Part shown: positions 1-8,421 of the stretch, piece by piece | Layout of the letters: every line of letters starts with the position of its first letter | Numbering within the stretch: position 1 is the first letter of the stretch | Source of the DNA: Bryum argenteum | Taxonomy: Eukaryota; Streptophyta; Bryopsida; Bryales; Bryaceae | Direction of reading: 5' to 3' | DNA length: 64,000 bases | NCBI GenBank assembly: GCA_037043015.1 | Contig: CM073321.1 | Span: forward strand, 27,951,010-28,015,009 | Notes under the pieces: generated by a model | Told to the model about the DNA's origin: nothing | Databases searched by the model: none | What the model saw: only the letters and a program-made list of their open reading frames with translations | Translations under genes and position numbers: made by a program

Positions 1-2050
1 ATAGAATAATTAATTTGATTTGATATAGGTTAAAAAACTATAAAACTTTGTGTAAAGTAAACCGACCATTTGAAAAACTCATAGTAATTATTCAAATTCA
101 GTACTGCAAAAAAAGGGTTTCCAATGTTACAAACAATTCTTACTTGGATATTCAATGTTTCATTGCATCATTGCAAACCCCCCTCTTTGTGAGTAGTGAA
201 TGCAATACTGAAACATGAAATCTGATTAATCAAATATTGTTGTAAATTTGAGAAAATACTCGCATTCTTTCGTATACCAGAACTCGTAATATACGCCTAA
301 CATTATAATAATTTTAACATAGTTTATTAAGTGATAATTTTTTATTTAAACTTGGTTTAATTTATTTTTTTTATTTGGTTTTAATTATTTATTGTATAAA
401 ACAATTTAATCTTGAGATTCTTAAAAAATTTGCGTAATACTAATAAATACCTTTGACTAGTTTTCCTCAAAAATTATGTAGTGTTCGACGGAAGAATTCT
501 AAAATTTATGTTTTTCGATATTTTTCCATTGATACAGATTGGAATTCAAAGTAACTACCACACAAGTTTATAATCTTTTATAGTGTTAGCTGTAGTTATG
601 ATTCAAATTTAAGTGTTTAGGGATAAGGGTTTAGTCTAGAATTTAAGGTTTAGAGTTTACAAATTAAGATTTAGGTTATAGTGTATAGGGTTGAGGATTA
701 AAGGTTAATTAATTTTAAAGATCATGATTTAGGATTGCAATGTAAAGACAAGCTAGATAGCAACTTTGTGGAAGAAAGCGTAGATGCGGATACATTCTAA
801 ACTTTTGAAAACAAGTTAAGAATACCATTGATACTAAAAAAATCATCTTAGCATAAGAATTGAAGTAAAACTAAATATTATTAAGTTTGAATATCACACA
901 TAGAATATGAAACCAGTAAAATATATTTAGTCACTGAATGTTAATAAGACTTAATTCTAAACCAATAATTATATATTTCAAATATCATATATGGTAATAA
1001 TACACTTGAAAAAGCTAAGTATTAAACTTATAATTCCTCAACTTATTCACTGTCTAAATACTTATATAATAGTATCTCACATAAATTTATTGAATATTGT
1101 ATTTACAATATGCATTTGTAAAATAATACATTCAACCCATTGAATATCATACTTAATATAGCAGACCTAATTAGGTAGAAACTAATCTTATAGAATCACA
1201 TTTTAAAAAACTCAATATTATATTTACTATAACTGTTGTAAAGTGCAAGATATTAGTCATTTAATATTACACATATTTTAGTAAGTGCGAATGTTACTAT
1301 ACCTCACATCACCTGTCGGTACCTTATTGCTTTAATTTAGTATGAAATAAAATTAAGTCATTTAAGACTACATGAATCCAAGGTACACGACGAGAACAAT
1401 TTGTGTTCCATCTAAACATTTGATAAGTTAGTATAAATTTCAGGTAATTTAATCATTTTCTATTATTTTCCCTATACTCTATTTAAGGTAATCTTGTAAA
1501 CTATGTAAACTATAATCTTGTAACAAATGACACTCTCTTTAACAACTAGATAGAAGTTTTTTTTTTTTTTCTCGTTGTGTAGTCGGATGAATTGTGGTAA
1601 ACAATATTTGCAACAATGGTAAAACTATTGATATTAAAGTTATTGATTTATGAAATATCAAAGGTTAAGTTAATTATGGACTAGGGACTAGAGTTTTTCA
1701 TTATGGTTTGATGTAAACTTGACTAATTTCCAATAAAATAGAAGAGGTGTCTTCACTAAAGTGCATTCCATTGATTCACACTTTATTGCAAGGTTTTGAA
1801 TACAAACTAGACTTGATTTGGAACAATACCCAAGTGATTTCATCCAAAACGGACCTCGGATGAAGAAGATATGGCTATTCAAAGTACTGCCTTCTATCCA
1901 AAATATCGTTTTTTGACATTCGGCGCATTTAGGGGTTAACATTCTAGTGCCCAATATGAAATTATTTTGTTAATTTGAGTTTGGGTTATCCATTTTCCTT
2001 GCGAATCCGGCTTTTTTCATTACAATTATGAAATTTCTATTTTTAGAAAT
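1..2050. other. AT-rich intergenic DNA, no gene seen
   Basis: The stretch is strongly AT-rich with stops in all frames. The only long open frame (88 codons, minus strand, 1688-1954) has no recognisable motif and no paralogue in the window, so I leave it uncalled. I did not find the left terminal repeat of the downstream DUF7869 element here by eye. Confidence 0.7.
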
Positions 2051-2314
2051 ATTTCGGATTTCTCGGTGACTTAACTTCAAATGATTATTACTGGCCCAAG
2101 ATGTCTTCGTTCCTCCCAAAGTTCCCAAGATGTCCTCGTTCCTTGCGAAGTTCCCCGTTCCTCGTGAAGTTCCCCGTTCCCGCCAAAGTTCCCAACCACA
2201 TCGCTTTTACTCAATACCGTTACTGGCCGTTTTTGGCGCCCTTTCTCTCTTGAGTTCATGCTCTTTTTTGGCGCCATTTCTCTTCCCGCTTGCTCTGGCT
2301 CTCTCCTCATTTGC

Positions 2315-2430
2315 GCACTATGCGCTTTCCGCTCCTCTCCTGCTCCGCTCGTGTGCTCTTTCCGCTCCTTCGGTCCTGCTCCGCTCCTGTGCTCTTTCCG
2401 CTCCTCTCGTGCTCCGCTCCTGTTGCCCTT
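2315..2430. repeat. Pyrimidine-rich minisatellite
   Basis: Several imperfect copies of a unit like GCTCTTTCCGCTCCT follow one another. The open frames on both strands across 2077-2537 are Ser/Leu/Pro-rich or Lys/Glu/Arg-rich low-complexity products of this repeat and are probably not genes. Confidence 0.6.
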
Positions 2431-2554
2431 CGCCTCACCTCCGCACCTTCGCATCTCTGCCCCTCGTCTCTGTACACTACGTTTCGCCTAAACTCCCTAT
2501 TACCATTAGTGCTTCCAGTTTTGAAAATTTTGATTAGGGTTTGGGACTCTTAGT

Positions 2555-2638
2555 AGCTCTGGAGTTGATGCGCGTGCTGCTATTGAGGATGCCCAGGGCC
2601 TTCGTTGAAGTATTGCAGTTGTCAAGCACGGCGTGAGG
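2555..2638 (+). other. Possible 5' exon of the DUF7869 gene
   Basis: A short frame reading SGVDARAAIEDAQG ends at a good donor, GTAAGT (2639-2644). A plausible acceptor, CATTCAG, ends at 3788 just before the ATG at 3795. If both are used, the palindrome array lies inside the first intron. One in-frame stop and no transcript evidence keep this tentative. Confidence 0.25.
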
Positions 2639-2919
2639 GTAAGTTCGATCTATATCCTCAATGTCAATGTATAACAAGAATTTGTTGTTGATTGGTCATA
2701 TCTTGCGTTCATCGTGGTGCATTCCTGATGGCAATGTGGATATCGTCGGAGTAGTTGTGCACAGAAATCGAGGCAAAGATACTGTTTTACTTGTGCACAG
2801 TTCCCAAGAACGATTCTTACTATTTGCTGTGCACGAATATCGAGGCAGTTTCATATAGAAAATGCATGAAATATGAACAAGCTCATGAAGTCCTGTACTT
2901 AAGGATTCATTGGATGACC

Positions 2920-3695
2920 ATTTAGCTCGACTCGAGCTAAATGGGCGTACTGCTCTGATTCAGTGCAAGCCCATTTAGCTCGAGTCGAGCTAAAGTGGCC
3001 CTCTGCTCTGATTAAATGCAAGCCCATTTAGCTCGAGTCGAGCTAAATGGGCTTACTGGCCTTGATTAAGGTCAAGCCCATTTAGCTCGACTCGAGCTAA
3101 ATAGGCTTGCAATGTATCAGAGCTGTAAGCACATTTAGCTCAAGTCGAGCTAAATGGGCTTAACCTGCAAGCGTGTGGTATACCCATTTAGCTCGACTCG
3201 AGCTAAATGGTCATTCAGCTTTAACTGCGTCGTGGTGAGTGGTGAATAGTTTTCTTGAAGACCAGTTAGCTCGAGTCGAGCTAAATGGTCATTAAGAAAA
3301 CTGTTCATCACGCTTACCTCGAAGCTGTTAAAGCTTGATGACCATTTAGCTCGAGTCGAGCTAAATGGTCTTCCTCTTCGTCATGCTTTGGGGTAAGATT
3401 CATGTATTAAGATCTTCAAGTCCATTTAGCTCGACTCGAGCTAAAAGGTCATCCAGCTTTTACTTCTTCGCGGTGAGTCGTGAGCAGTTATCCTGATGAC
3501 CATTTAGCTCGATTCGAGCTAAATGGTCATTAAGAAAACTGTTCACCACGCTTTTCTCGAAGGTGGTCATGTATTAAGATCTTCAAAACCATTTAGCTCG
3601 ACTCGAGCTAGATGGTCTTCAATATACACGTGCATCGTGAGTAAGTGGTAGATTCTTAACTTGAAGCCCATTTAGCTCGAGTCGAGCTAAATGGT
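2920..3695. repeat. Array of 12 odd-length palindromes
   Basis: Twelve sites have arms TTTAGCTCGA and TCGAGCTAAA around one central base, usually C or G, often extended to CCA...TGG. They start near 2921, 2973, 3024, 3079, 3133, 3184, 3262, 3342, 3422, 3500, 3589 and 3669. A few carry one mismatch and one has a central T. The central base makes each site orientable. Spacing is about 52 bp for the first six and about 80 bp for the last six. The spacers are partly repeated but less conserved than the palindromes. The array ends about 100 bp before the first ATG of the DUF7869 gene, so binding sites for a dimeric protein of the element are the simplest reading (inference). Confidence 0.95.
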
Positions 3696-3794
3696 CATAT
3701 ATTCTCAATGGTCTTAGACATTATTGACTGCACGTAGATTAAGTTACCAGTGATTTCTCATGATTGTTTGTTTATTGCTGGCATTCAGGTTATC

Positions 3795-3848
3795 ATGGAA
3801 TTGAGTGAATCCGATGGCAACGGTGATTTTCAGCATCTTTTTTCAGAG
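3795..3848 (+). CDS. Putative first coding exon, DUF7869 gene
   Basis: ATG at 3795 opens 18 codons (MELSESDGNGDFQHLF...) that end at a donor GTACTG at 3849. An acceptor TTTAG ends at 3934 after a pyrimidine-rich stretch, giving an 86-bp intron. The phase does not match the long downstream frame exactly, so either the boundary differs or an indel has occurred. Confidence 0.35.
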
Positions 3849-3981
3849 GTACTGAACTTACTTATTTTGCATAATACAATTTTGTTCTGAATTTATCCAT
3901 TTGTACTAATTCGTCTATGTTTGTGGTCCTTTAGGACTTGGATGGTCCTTCCGAGCTTGTTCTTCCGGACCACTTAAAAGA

Positions 3982-4914
3982 TTGCCCCGGACTGCCAAAA
4001 GTAAATGGGTTACGAAATTTGTGACACTTCTCAACGATAGTGGGGACGTTGTTGGTGAAGGCATTTGTCAGACTCTGGACGCTGAAAGAATGCTTGAGAG
4101 TAATGACGTGCCCGTATGTGAAGATCAAGTAGTTGTGCAGATCGTGAAGTGCTTGAATTTCGACTTCGTACCTACTGAGACCATTTATGGAACTAAGATC
4201 TGGAAGCTCAGCCATGCTATGCATGAGGGTTGGTCACTACTTGATCATTTACGAGTTGATCAGTTCAACGTCGCTGTTTATGCCCGCAATCATCCAAAGA
4301 AGAAGGGGGTGCGACCGTATGATTTGGGAGAACGGAACCAACGATTTGTAAGGACCAAGAGGGAGGAGGAGCTCTTGACGTTAGATTCAGTCAACTTGGT
4401 TGCAAGCAAGATTTGCTGCAGCAAGAACTGTTGCCAACCTTTCCCTCGAGACAAAATTATGGCTCTCCGAAAGCAGATGTACGAGGCGTCGGGTTTTAAA
4501 TTTAAGTCACATTTCAAAATAGATGTTCATAATCGTTTTCATCAGGCACCGGACGGCACGATGATGGTAATGACTGAAGGCATTGATGTTTGCGCGCGTG
4601 CATGGCAACATATTAGTGGAGTTTCGATTTCCACATTTTACAAGAGGAAGGCAGAAGCTGCAGCAGGACTACGTGCTCGGCACCATGGAAATGTTGGTCA
4701 GAAGAAACCACGATTGCATGTAAAGCAAGCTGTTGCTACTTTGAAGACATTTATTGACAATGCTGCTGATCATATGCCTCACCGGTCGAAGATGTTGACA
4801 TCTGGTGAGAAGGTTGTCTCTCGGTCCTTGCCATCGTCCTTCAGATGGAAGGATGCCATACCCGGGATCAATGACATCAATGAGAGGTTGGGCTTGAGGG
4901 TGAAAGCATGCTAG
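3982..4914 (+). CDS. DUF7869-type protein, N-terminal module (copy 1)
   Basis: The open frame runs back to about 3935 without a stop. It includes a Cys cluster ICCSKNCCQPFPRDKI (about residues 136-151) and then a helix-turn-helix-like segment, CARAWQHISGVSISTFYKRK. That segment aligns with CTTAWYKIHGIARSTFYGYI in the minus-strand copy at 14.7-17.9 kb. From memory, this arrangement (Cys cluster, AW-xIxG-S-ST-Y, HGN...KP) is typical of uncharacterised plant and moss proteins that end in DUF7869. The last codons lie inside the 600-bp insertion that starts at 4898; without it the frame would continue directly into the next module. Function is unknown; a DNA-binding transposase or accessory protein is likely (inference). 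Confidence 0.6.
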   Translation: MPRTAKSKWVTKFVTLLNDSGDVVGEGICQTLDAERMLESNDVPVCEDQVVVQIVKCLNFDFVPTETIYGTKIWKLSHAMHEGWSLLDHLRVDQFNVAVYARNHPKKKGVRPYDLGERNQRFVRTKREEELLTLDSVNLVASKICCSKNCCQPFPRDKIMALRKQMYEASGFKFKSHFKIDVHNRFHQAPDGTMMVMTEGIDVCARAWQHISGVSISTFYKRKAEAAAGLRARHHGNVGQKKPRLHVKQAVATLKTFIDNAADHMPHRSKMLTSGEKVVSRSLPSSFRWKDAIPGINDINERLGLRVKAC

Positions 4915-5497
4915 GGTGGCTCACTTTTGGACAACTCATTGTACCTTAAATGTACTGAAAAGTACAATTTCTTTTGGTTTAAGGCTTCTAATCGTGAAAT
5001 TGCATATTTTATACAAGTTTAAGCAAATGACCATCTTAGATTATCCTTTAATCTACTGAAAGTCGAAAAAAAATTCTTTTTAACCAAACTATGGCATAAA
5101 TATTTTTTAGCACTTTAAGAGAAGAAATCAAGATACTTGTGAATTTTTTTTCGAAATTCTAGAGCAACATATGGTTCCTTTTAGCATGCTCTTAAACTCT
5201 CGCCAATTCATTTTGTACTCTACTCTTTTATTTGAGTACTTAATTGTACTTTTGTAAGTTTTTGGACAGCTCTGACATTTTTTTAAAAAGTAAAAAACAT
5301 GTTTTTTTATCAACTACCCTACATTTTTGGGACCAAAACACAAAAGATTTGTAAATGGACAAGTCTTAGCATTGTCTCTCCCCAATAAAATTAGTACTTT
5401 TGCATTTGGAGTCATCCTTGAATGGCCTTTCGAAATGACTACTTCCTGCAAAAAAATTGTGACGTACGATTTGATCCACCCTAGCATGCTTTCACCC
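4898..5497. mobile_element. 600-bp inverted-repeat element (MITE-like) inside the DUF7869 gene
   Basis: The ends are a perfect 22-bp inverted repeat beginning GGGTGAAAGCAT (4898-4919 and 5476-5497), flanked by a 4-bp direct repeat TTGA (4894-4897 and 5498-5501). Removing the insert plus one TTGA joins the two flanking reading frames in phase, ...INERLGL to KSISQITLSRIRR.... The second DUF7869 copy in this window shows the matching uninterrupted order, SQSAISRIKT. The interior is AT-rich, has no gene and contains about seven GTAC sites. The superfamily is not clear from a 4-bp duplication and a GGG start. Confidence 0.88.
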
Positions 5498-6094
5498 TTG
5501 AAATCTATTTCTCAAATCACACTGAGCAGGATTAGGAGGTCAAAATTTTCTGAGTATTCAAAGAAGGCGCATGGGGACAACTTTGCTCGTTGCTCAACTT
5601 GTGACATGATGGAGACAATGATCAAGTCTATGGTACCTGATTCATGTGAAGAGAATATGTGGATCAAGAAGCTTGAGGAGCATTTGCATCATCAAGAAAC
5701 GCATCGTGAGTATTATTATTCAAATCGTTCTCTTTCTATTCAGAGGCCGAGAGATGTCCTTTGTATTATACATGACAAAATGGATCATGCAAAGACTGCG
5801 TGCCCTGTATTTTCACATAAAACAAAGGCAAACGATGCATTGATGAAGCTTCCAATTGCTGTGACTGGCATGATTGCTCACGGGCATAGCGATGTCCGGT
5901 ATGCTCATTATGGGCTCGATATTTATCCAAGTGATTGCAATCACACTGTTGGATCAATATTAAAGCTTTTACGAGATCTAGAAGGTGTTCCGATCTCGTA
6001 TTCGAAGTCATTATTCGCAAATTCGGGGTCGCTGCCTTTATTTGAAGCTGTATTGTTTGGAAAAAAAAGGGTGTTTAAACTCTCTTCTTTCTGA
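5498..6094 (+). CDS. DUF7869-type protein, middle module (copy 1)
   Basis: This is the continuation of the frame interrupted by the 600-bp insertion; the open frame itself reaches back to 5327 inside the insert. It holds ARCSTCDMM, LEEHLHHQ, VLCIIHDKMDHAKTACP and TGMIAHGHSD. These are matched in copy 2 by AKCTECNTL, LSHLHHQ, YLCVIHDNLDTTKTA and TGMVAHGHND. The His/Cys/Asp-rich segments could bind metal or nucleic acid. The frame breaks near an eight-A run at about 6060, after which the DUF7869 core LHVQLDNAASDNKNR (about 6135-6180) continues in another frame. Confidence 0.6.
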   Translation: MKSISQITLSRIRRSKFSEYSKKAHGDNFARCSTCDMMETMIKSMVPDSCEENMWIKKLEEHLHHQETHREYYYSNRSLSIQRPRDVLCIIHDKMDHAKTACPVFSHKTKANDALMKLPIAVTGMIAHGHSDVRYAHYGLDIYPSDCNHTVGSILKLLRDLEGVPISYSKSLFANSGSLPLFEAVLFGKKRVFKLSSF

Positions 6095-6274
6095 AAGTGA
6101 AGTTTCTGGGGTGGCGGAGCCTCTACCTCTTGTCTTGCATGTGCAACTGGACAACGCAGCTTCTGACAACAAAAATAGATTTATGTTTTTCTTTTGGTCT
6201 CTTCTGGTACACATGGGTGTGTTCCGTGAAGTATATGTCAATTTCTCCGTGAGTCTCTGCCGGTCATTCCTCAT
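6095..6274 (+). pseudogene. DUF7869 core, frame-shifted and internally deleted (copy 1)
   Basis: In the +1 frame this stretch reads LPLVLHVQLDNAASDNKNRFM followed by SLLVHMGVFREVYVNF, the hallmark start of DUF7869 as I recall it. The family normally continues with a GHTHxDID-like motif, which copy 2 keeps as HTYEDIDA. Here the text jumps directly to PVIPHLIVEIPDFKGY, so roughly 40 codons including that motif are missing. This copy is therefore unlikely to be active. Confidence 0.6.
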
Positions 6275-7231
6275 TTGATAGTGGAAATACCTGACTTCAA
6301 GGGTTATATCAAAGACTACATTGGTTCCAGAGATGAAATTCTAGTTGGGCATTCGGAGGGTCAGCAGTTCAAGTTTTACAAGCATGACAATGGATGGCCC
6401 ATGATGCAGTATAAGATGCTATGCACAGACAATGAGTGGTTACCTTCTACTAATGGAGGTATAAAATTGTGGAAGGAGGACCGAAGTACGGGAAAACCAA
6501 TGTTACCTACAGGTGAGATGAAACCTTTGGCGCCCATTCCCATGAAGAACCGTGATGACATTGTAAAAGGCATTGGAGGGTTTATTAAGATGTGGGAGAC
6601 TTCAAGTGCGGAGGACATATCTGGGGAATTTGGTCGGCGTCATGAATTTGTTATTCGCTATTGGCGAGCTGTGAAGCTTGCGTTGGTTGAGCCTATAGAA
6701 GTGTCTTCATTTTTGAAGAACGGGTGTTGGCCTTTAACTCGAGTATCTGCGACACGAGAATTCTTAAATACTGGCGAATTGCGAGAGGAATATGGGCGTG
6801 ATCCGCACTTTATCGGACGGTTGTGTGATAGACCAAGGGAGTCGTTTCAGGTTGGTCGAGATGTTTTTGCTGGATATTTTGTAGCTCTACGGCCAGCTGA
6901 TGGGGATGCTCGTCCTTTCTGGATTGCTAGGGCTTTAACTGATTTCGATGTTGATCACAACTATCCAGGCTGTACTCAAATGCAATATTTTCAACCTACA
7001 TCGAAAAATAGTGTTGTTCAGGAAACCTATGCTGGTTGGGATACAAAGAAGACATTCAAATGGAAAGTTGAAGACACTCACATTCCGGAATGGCTTCATG
7101 CTGATGCTATTTTTACGTTATGGAAATCAAGTGCAAAACTTGGCTCTCGGCGTCCGATTATTTCATTATCGGAGCGTCAAATCGACATCATCAAACAAAG
7201 TATTGAGCAGTTCGGCGGTGGAGAGGAGTAG
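6275..7231 (+). CDS. DUF7869-type protein, C-terminal module (copy 1)
   Basis: This intact 318-codon frame starts at an internal ATG; the true protein is the downstream part of the broken gene. It contains QQFKFYKHDNGWPMMQYK (copy 2: HLFKFYVDSDGWPVMRWK), a linker, and a C-terminal barrel-like segment, GRDVFAGYFVALRPADGDA, then FWIARAL and WKVEDTHIPEWLHADAIF. The ending resembles the small all-beta adaptor seen at the C-terminus of these plant proteins. The stop at 7229-7231 is followed within about 30 bp by a diverged copy of the palindrome that fills the upstream array. Confidence 0.65.
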   Translation: MIVEIPDFKGYIKDYIGSRDEILVGHSEGQQFKFYKHDNGWPMMQYKMLCTDNEWLPSTNGGIKLWKEDRSTGKPMLPTGEMKPLAPIPMKNRDDIVKGIGGFIKMWETSSAEDISGEFGRRHEFVIRYWRAVKLALVEPIEVSSFLKNGCWPLTRVSATREFLNTGELREEYGRDPHFIGRLCDRPRESFQVGRDVFAGYFVALRPADGDARPFWIARALTDFDVDHNYPGCTQMQYFQPTSKNSVVQETYAGWDTKKTFKWKVEDTHIPEWLHADAIFTLWKSSAKLGSRRPIISLSERQIDIIKQSIEQFGGGEE

Positions 7232-7683
7232 CCTGACATCCCTCCTTTATTTGGGCATGCCAATTTAGCTCTAGTCGAGCTAAATGACCTCAATGCAATT
7301 TGAGCTGTCAATTTATCGTGTCGTGACTTTTTGCCAATAGATTCATCTTAGAAATACACGTAGAAGTCCTACCTCTCAACCGTAGTTAAGTATTGGTACA
7401 GTTGTTATGCCTTAAAGTCAACAATTCAAGTGTTTGTAAATTTTTGGAGTTGATTGTCGATTCCCAGTTTAATTGAGTTTATCGTTTTATTGTGCTCTTT
7501 TTGCAAATTGCTGTGAGGATGCATTTTGCTTTTGCTACTTTCATCATCTTTTGTATTCAGTTTAACTCTACCACATGCGCGTTTAGCTCTACATCACGCG
7601 CGTTTAGCTCGATATATATGTTGGAATTTAGGTCGATTGGTTTTTGAGAGTTTGAATATTCCCATTATAACGAATTACGTGTT
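7232..7683 (+). mobile_element. Right end of the DUF7869 element, with palindrome remnants
   Basis: A one-mismatch palindrome lies at 7264-7284, and two half-sites GCGCGTTTAGCTC lie between 7568 and 7612. The segment closes at 7654-7683 with a sequence whose reverse complement begins AACACGTAATTC. That sequence matches the left terminal inverted repeat of the MITE at 45682-45842 over 22 bp with one difference. I therefore take 7683 as the right boundary of the element. The left boundary was not found. Confidence 0.6.
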
Positions 7684-7707
7684 GTAGCCATAGTTTAGTC
7701 TTCCGAT

Positions 7708-8421
7708 ATGGATAGTCAAGAGATAGAAAGTATGCCAGTTATGTCATCTCAACGACGAAGGATACCAAGCAACCGATCGCTGGTGATTGTATTCGAAGTG
7801 GAGCCTGCGTTCAATGGTGTGCCAGAAGGCGTGTTTGCAGGACAATTTCCCAATGAAGACACGGAGGTTCATGCTTGGTCGGAAGTGGAAGGCGTGGGCC
7901 ACTACCGTTAGCTTCAAGGACCAATGTACCACTTACCTCGTGAACAACAATTGGAGTTCATTGCAGACGTGATGCGGCAGATCTTCATTTTTCTGCGTTG
8001 GTATTGACTCACAACAGCATTGCTTCTCGGAGACCTCGAAGCTAAAGAAGGGGGTGATGTTAGGGACATAGGCTCTGGAAACTTCTAGAAGGAAGTCTCT
8101 AGAAGTCTCTGGAAACTTCTAGAAGGAAGTCTCTAGAAGTCTCTGGAACCTTCTAGAAGGAAGTCTTTAGAATCTTCTAGAAGCTAGTCTCTAGAACCTT
8201 CTAGAAGCATCCTAGTTGGCAGAAGTTCTAGTAGCTTCTTGGTTTCTAGAAGTATATATAGGAGTCGAGGCTGAAGTGTTCTTCAGTCTCGACAACGCAT
8301 CTCTTGGAGCTCTAGCTCATCTCTCTTGGTGTTGTTCGTGTACTCTTCTTGTTAATCCAAGCTCCTATCAGTTCTTGTTAGTTTCAAGATATTCTTGTCA
8401 TCTGTTTCCGTGTCCCTGACA
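7708..8421 (+). mobile_element. LTR retroelement fragment: internal 3' end plus one LTR
   Basis: A purine tract (about 8043-8057, AAAGAAGGGGG) precedes an LTR of about 364 bp. The LTR starts TGTTAGGGACA (8058) and ends TGTCCCTGACA (8421), short inverted termini with one mismatch. The LTR holds a TATA box and a dense array of heat-shock-element-like sites. Upstream, about 350 bp of internal sequence has a short frame of unknown function. No second LTR of this sequence is seen in the window, so this is a truncated fossil; its age cannot be judged without the partner LTR. Confidence 0.65.
8073..8215 (+). promoter_or_regulatory. Heat-shock-element-like array in the LTR
   Basis: Units such as CTTCTAGAAGGAAGTCTCT recur about six times in about 140 bp. 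They give many TTCnnGAA and GAAnnTTC modules, the consensus bound by heat-shock factors. A TATA box, TATATATA (8253-8260), follows about 40 bp downstream. The order, HSE array then TATA, is that of a stress-inducible promoter; function here is inferred. Confidence 0.65.

Noticed and set aside
2130-2537. Leu/Ser/Pro frame resembling a secreted or membrane protein
   Set aside because: All three + frames and the - frame are open because of a pyrimidine-rich minisatellite; no conserved motif.
2920-3695. CRISPR-like array
   Set aside because: Regular short repeats and spacers suggest it, but the repeats are palindromic with repeated spacers, the context is eukaryotic, and there are no cas genes.
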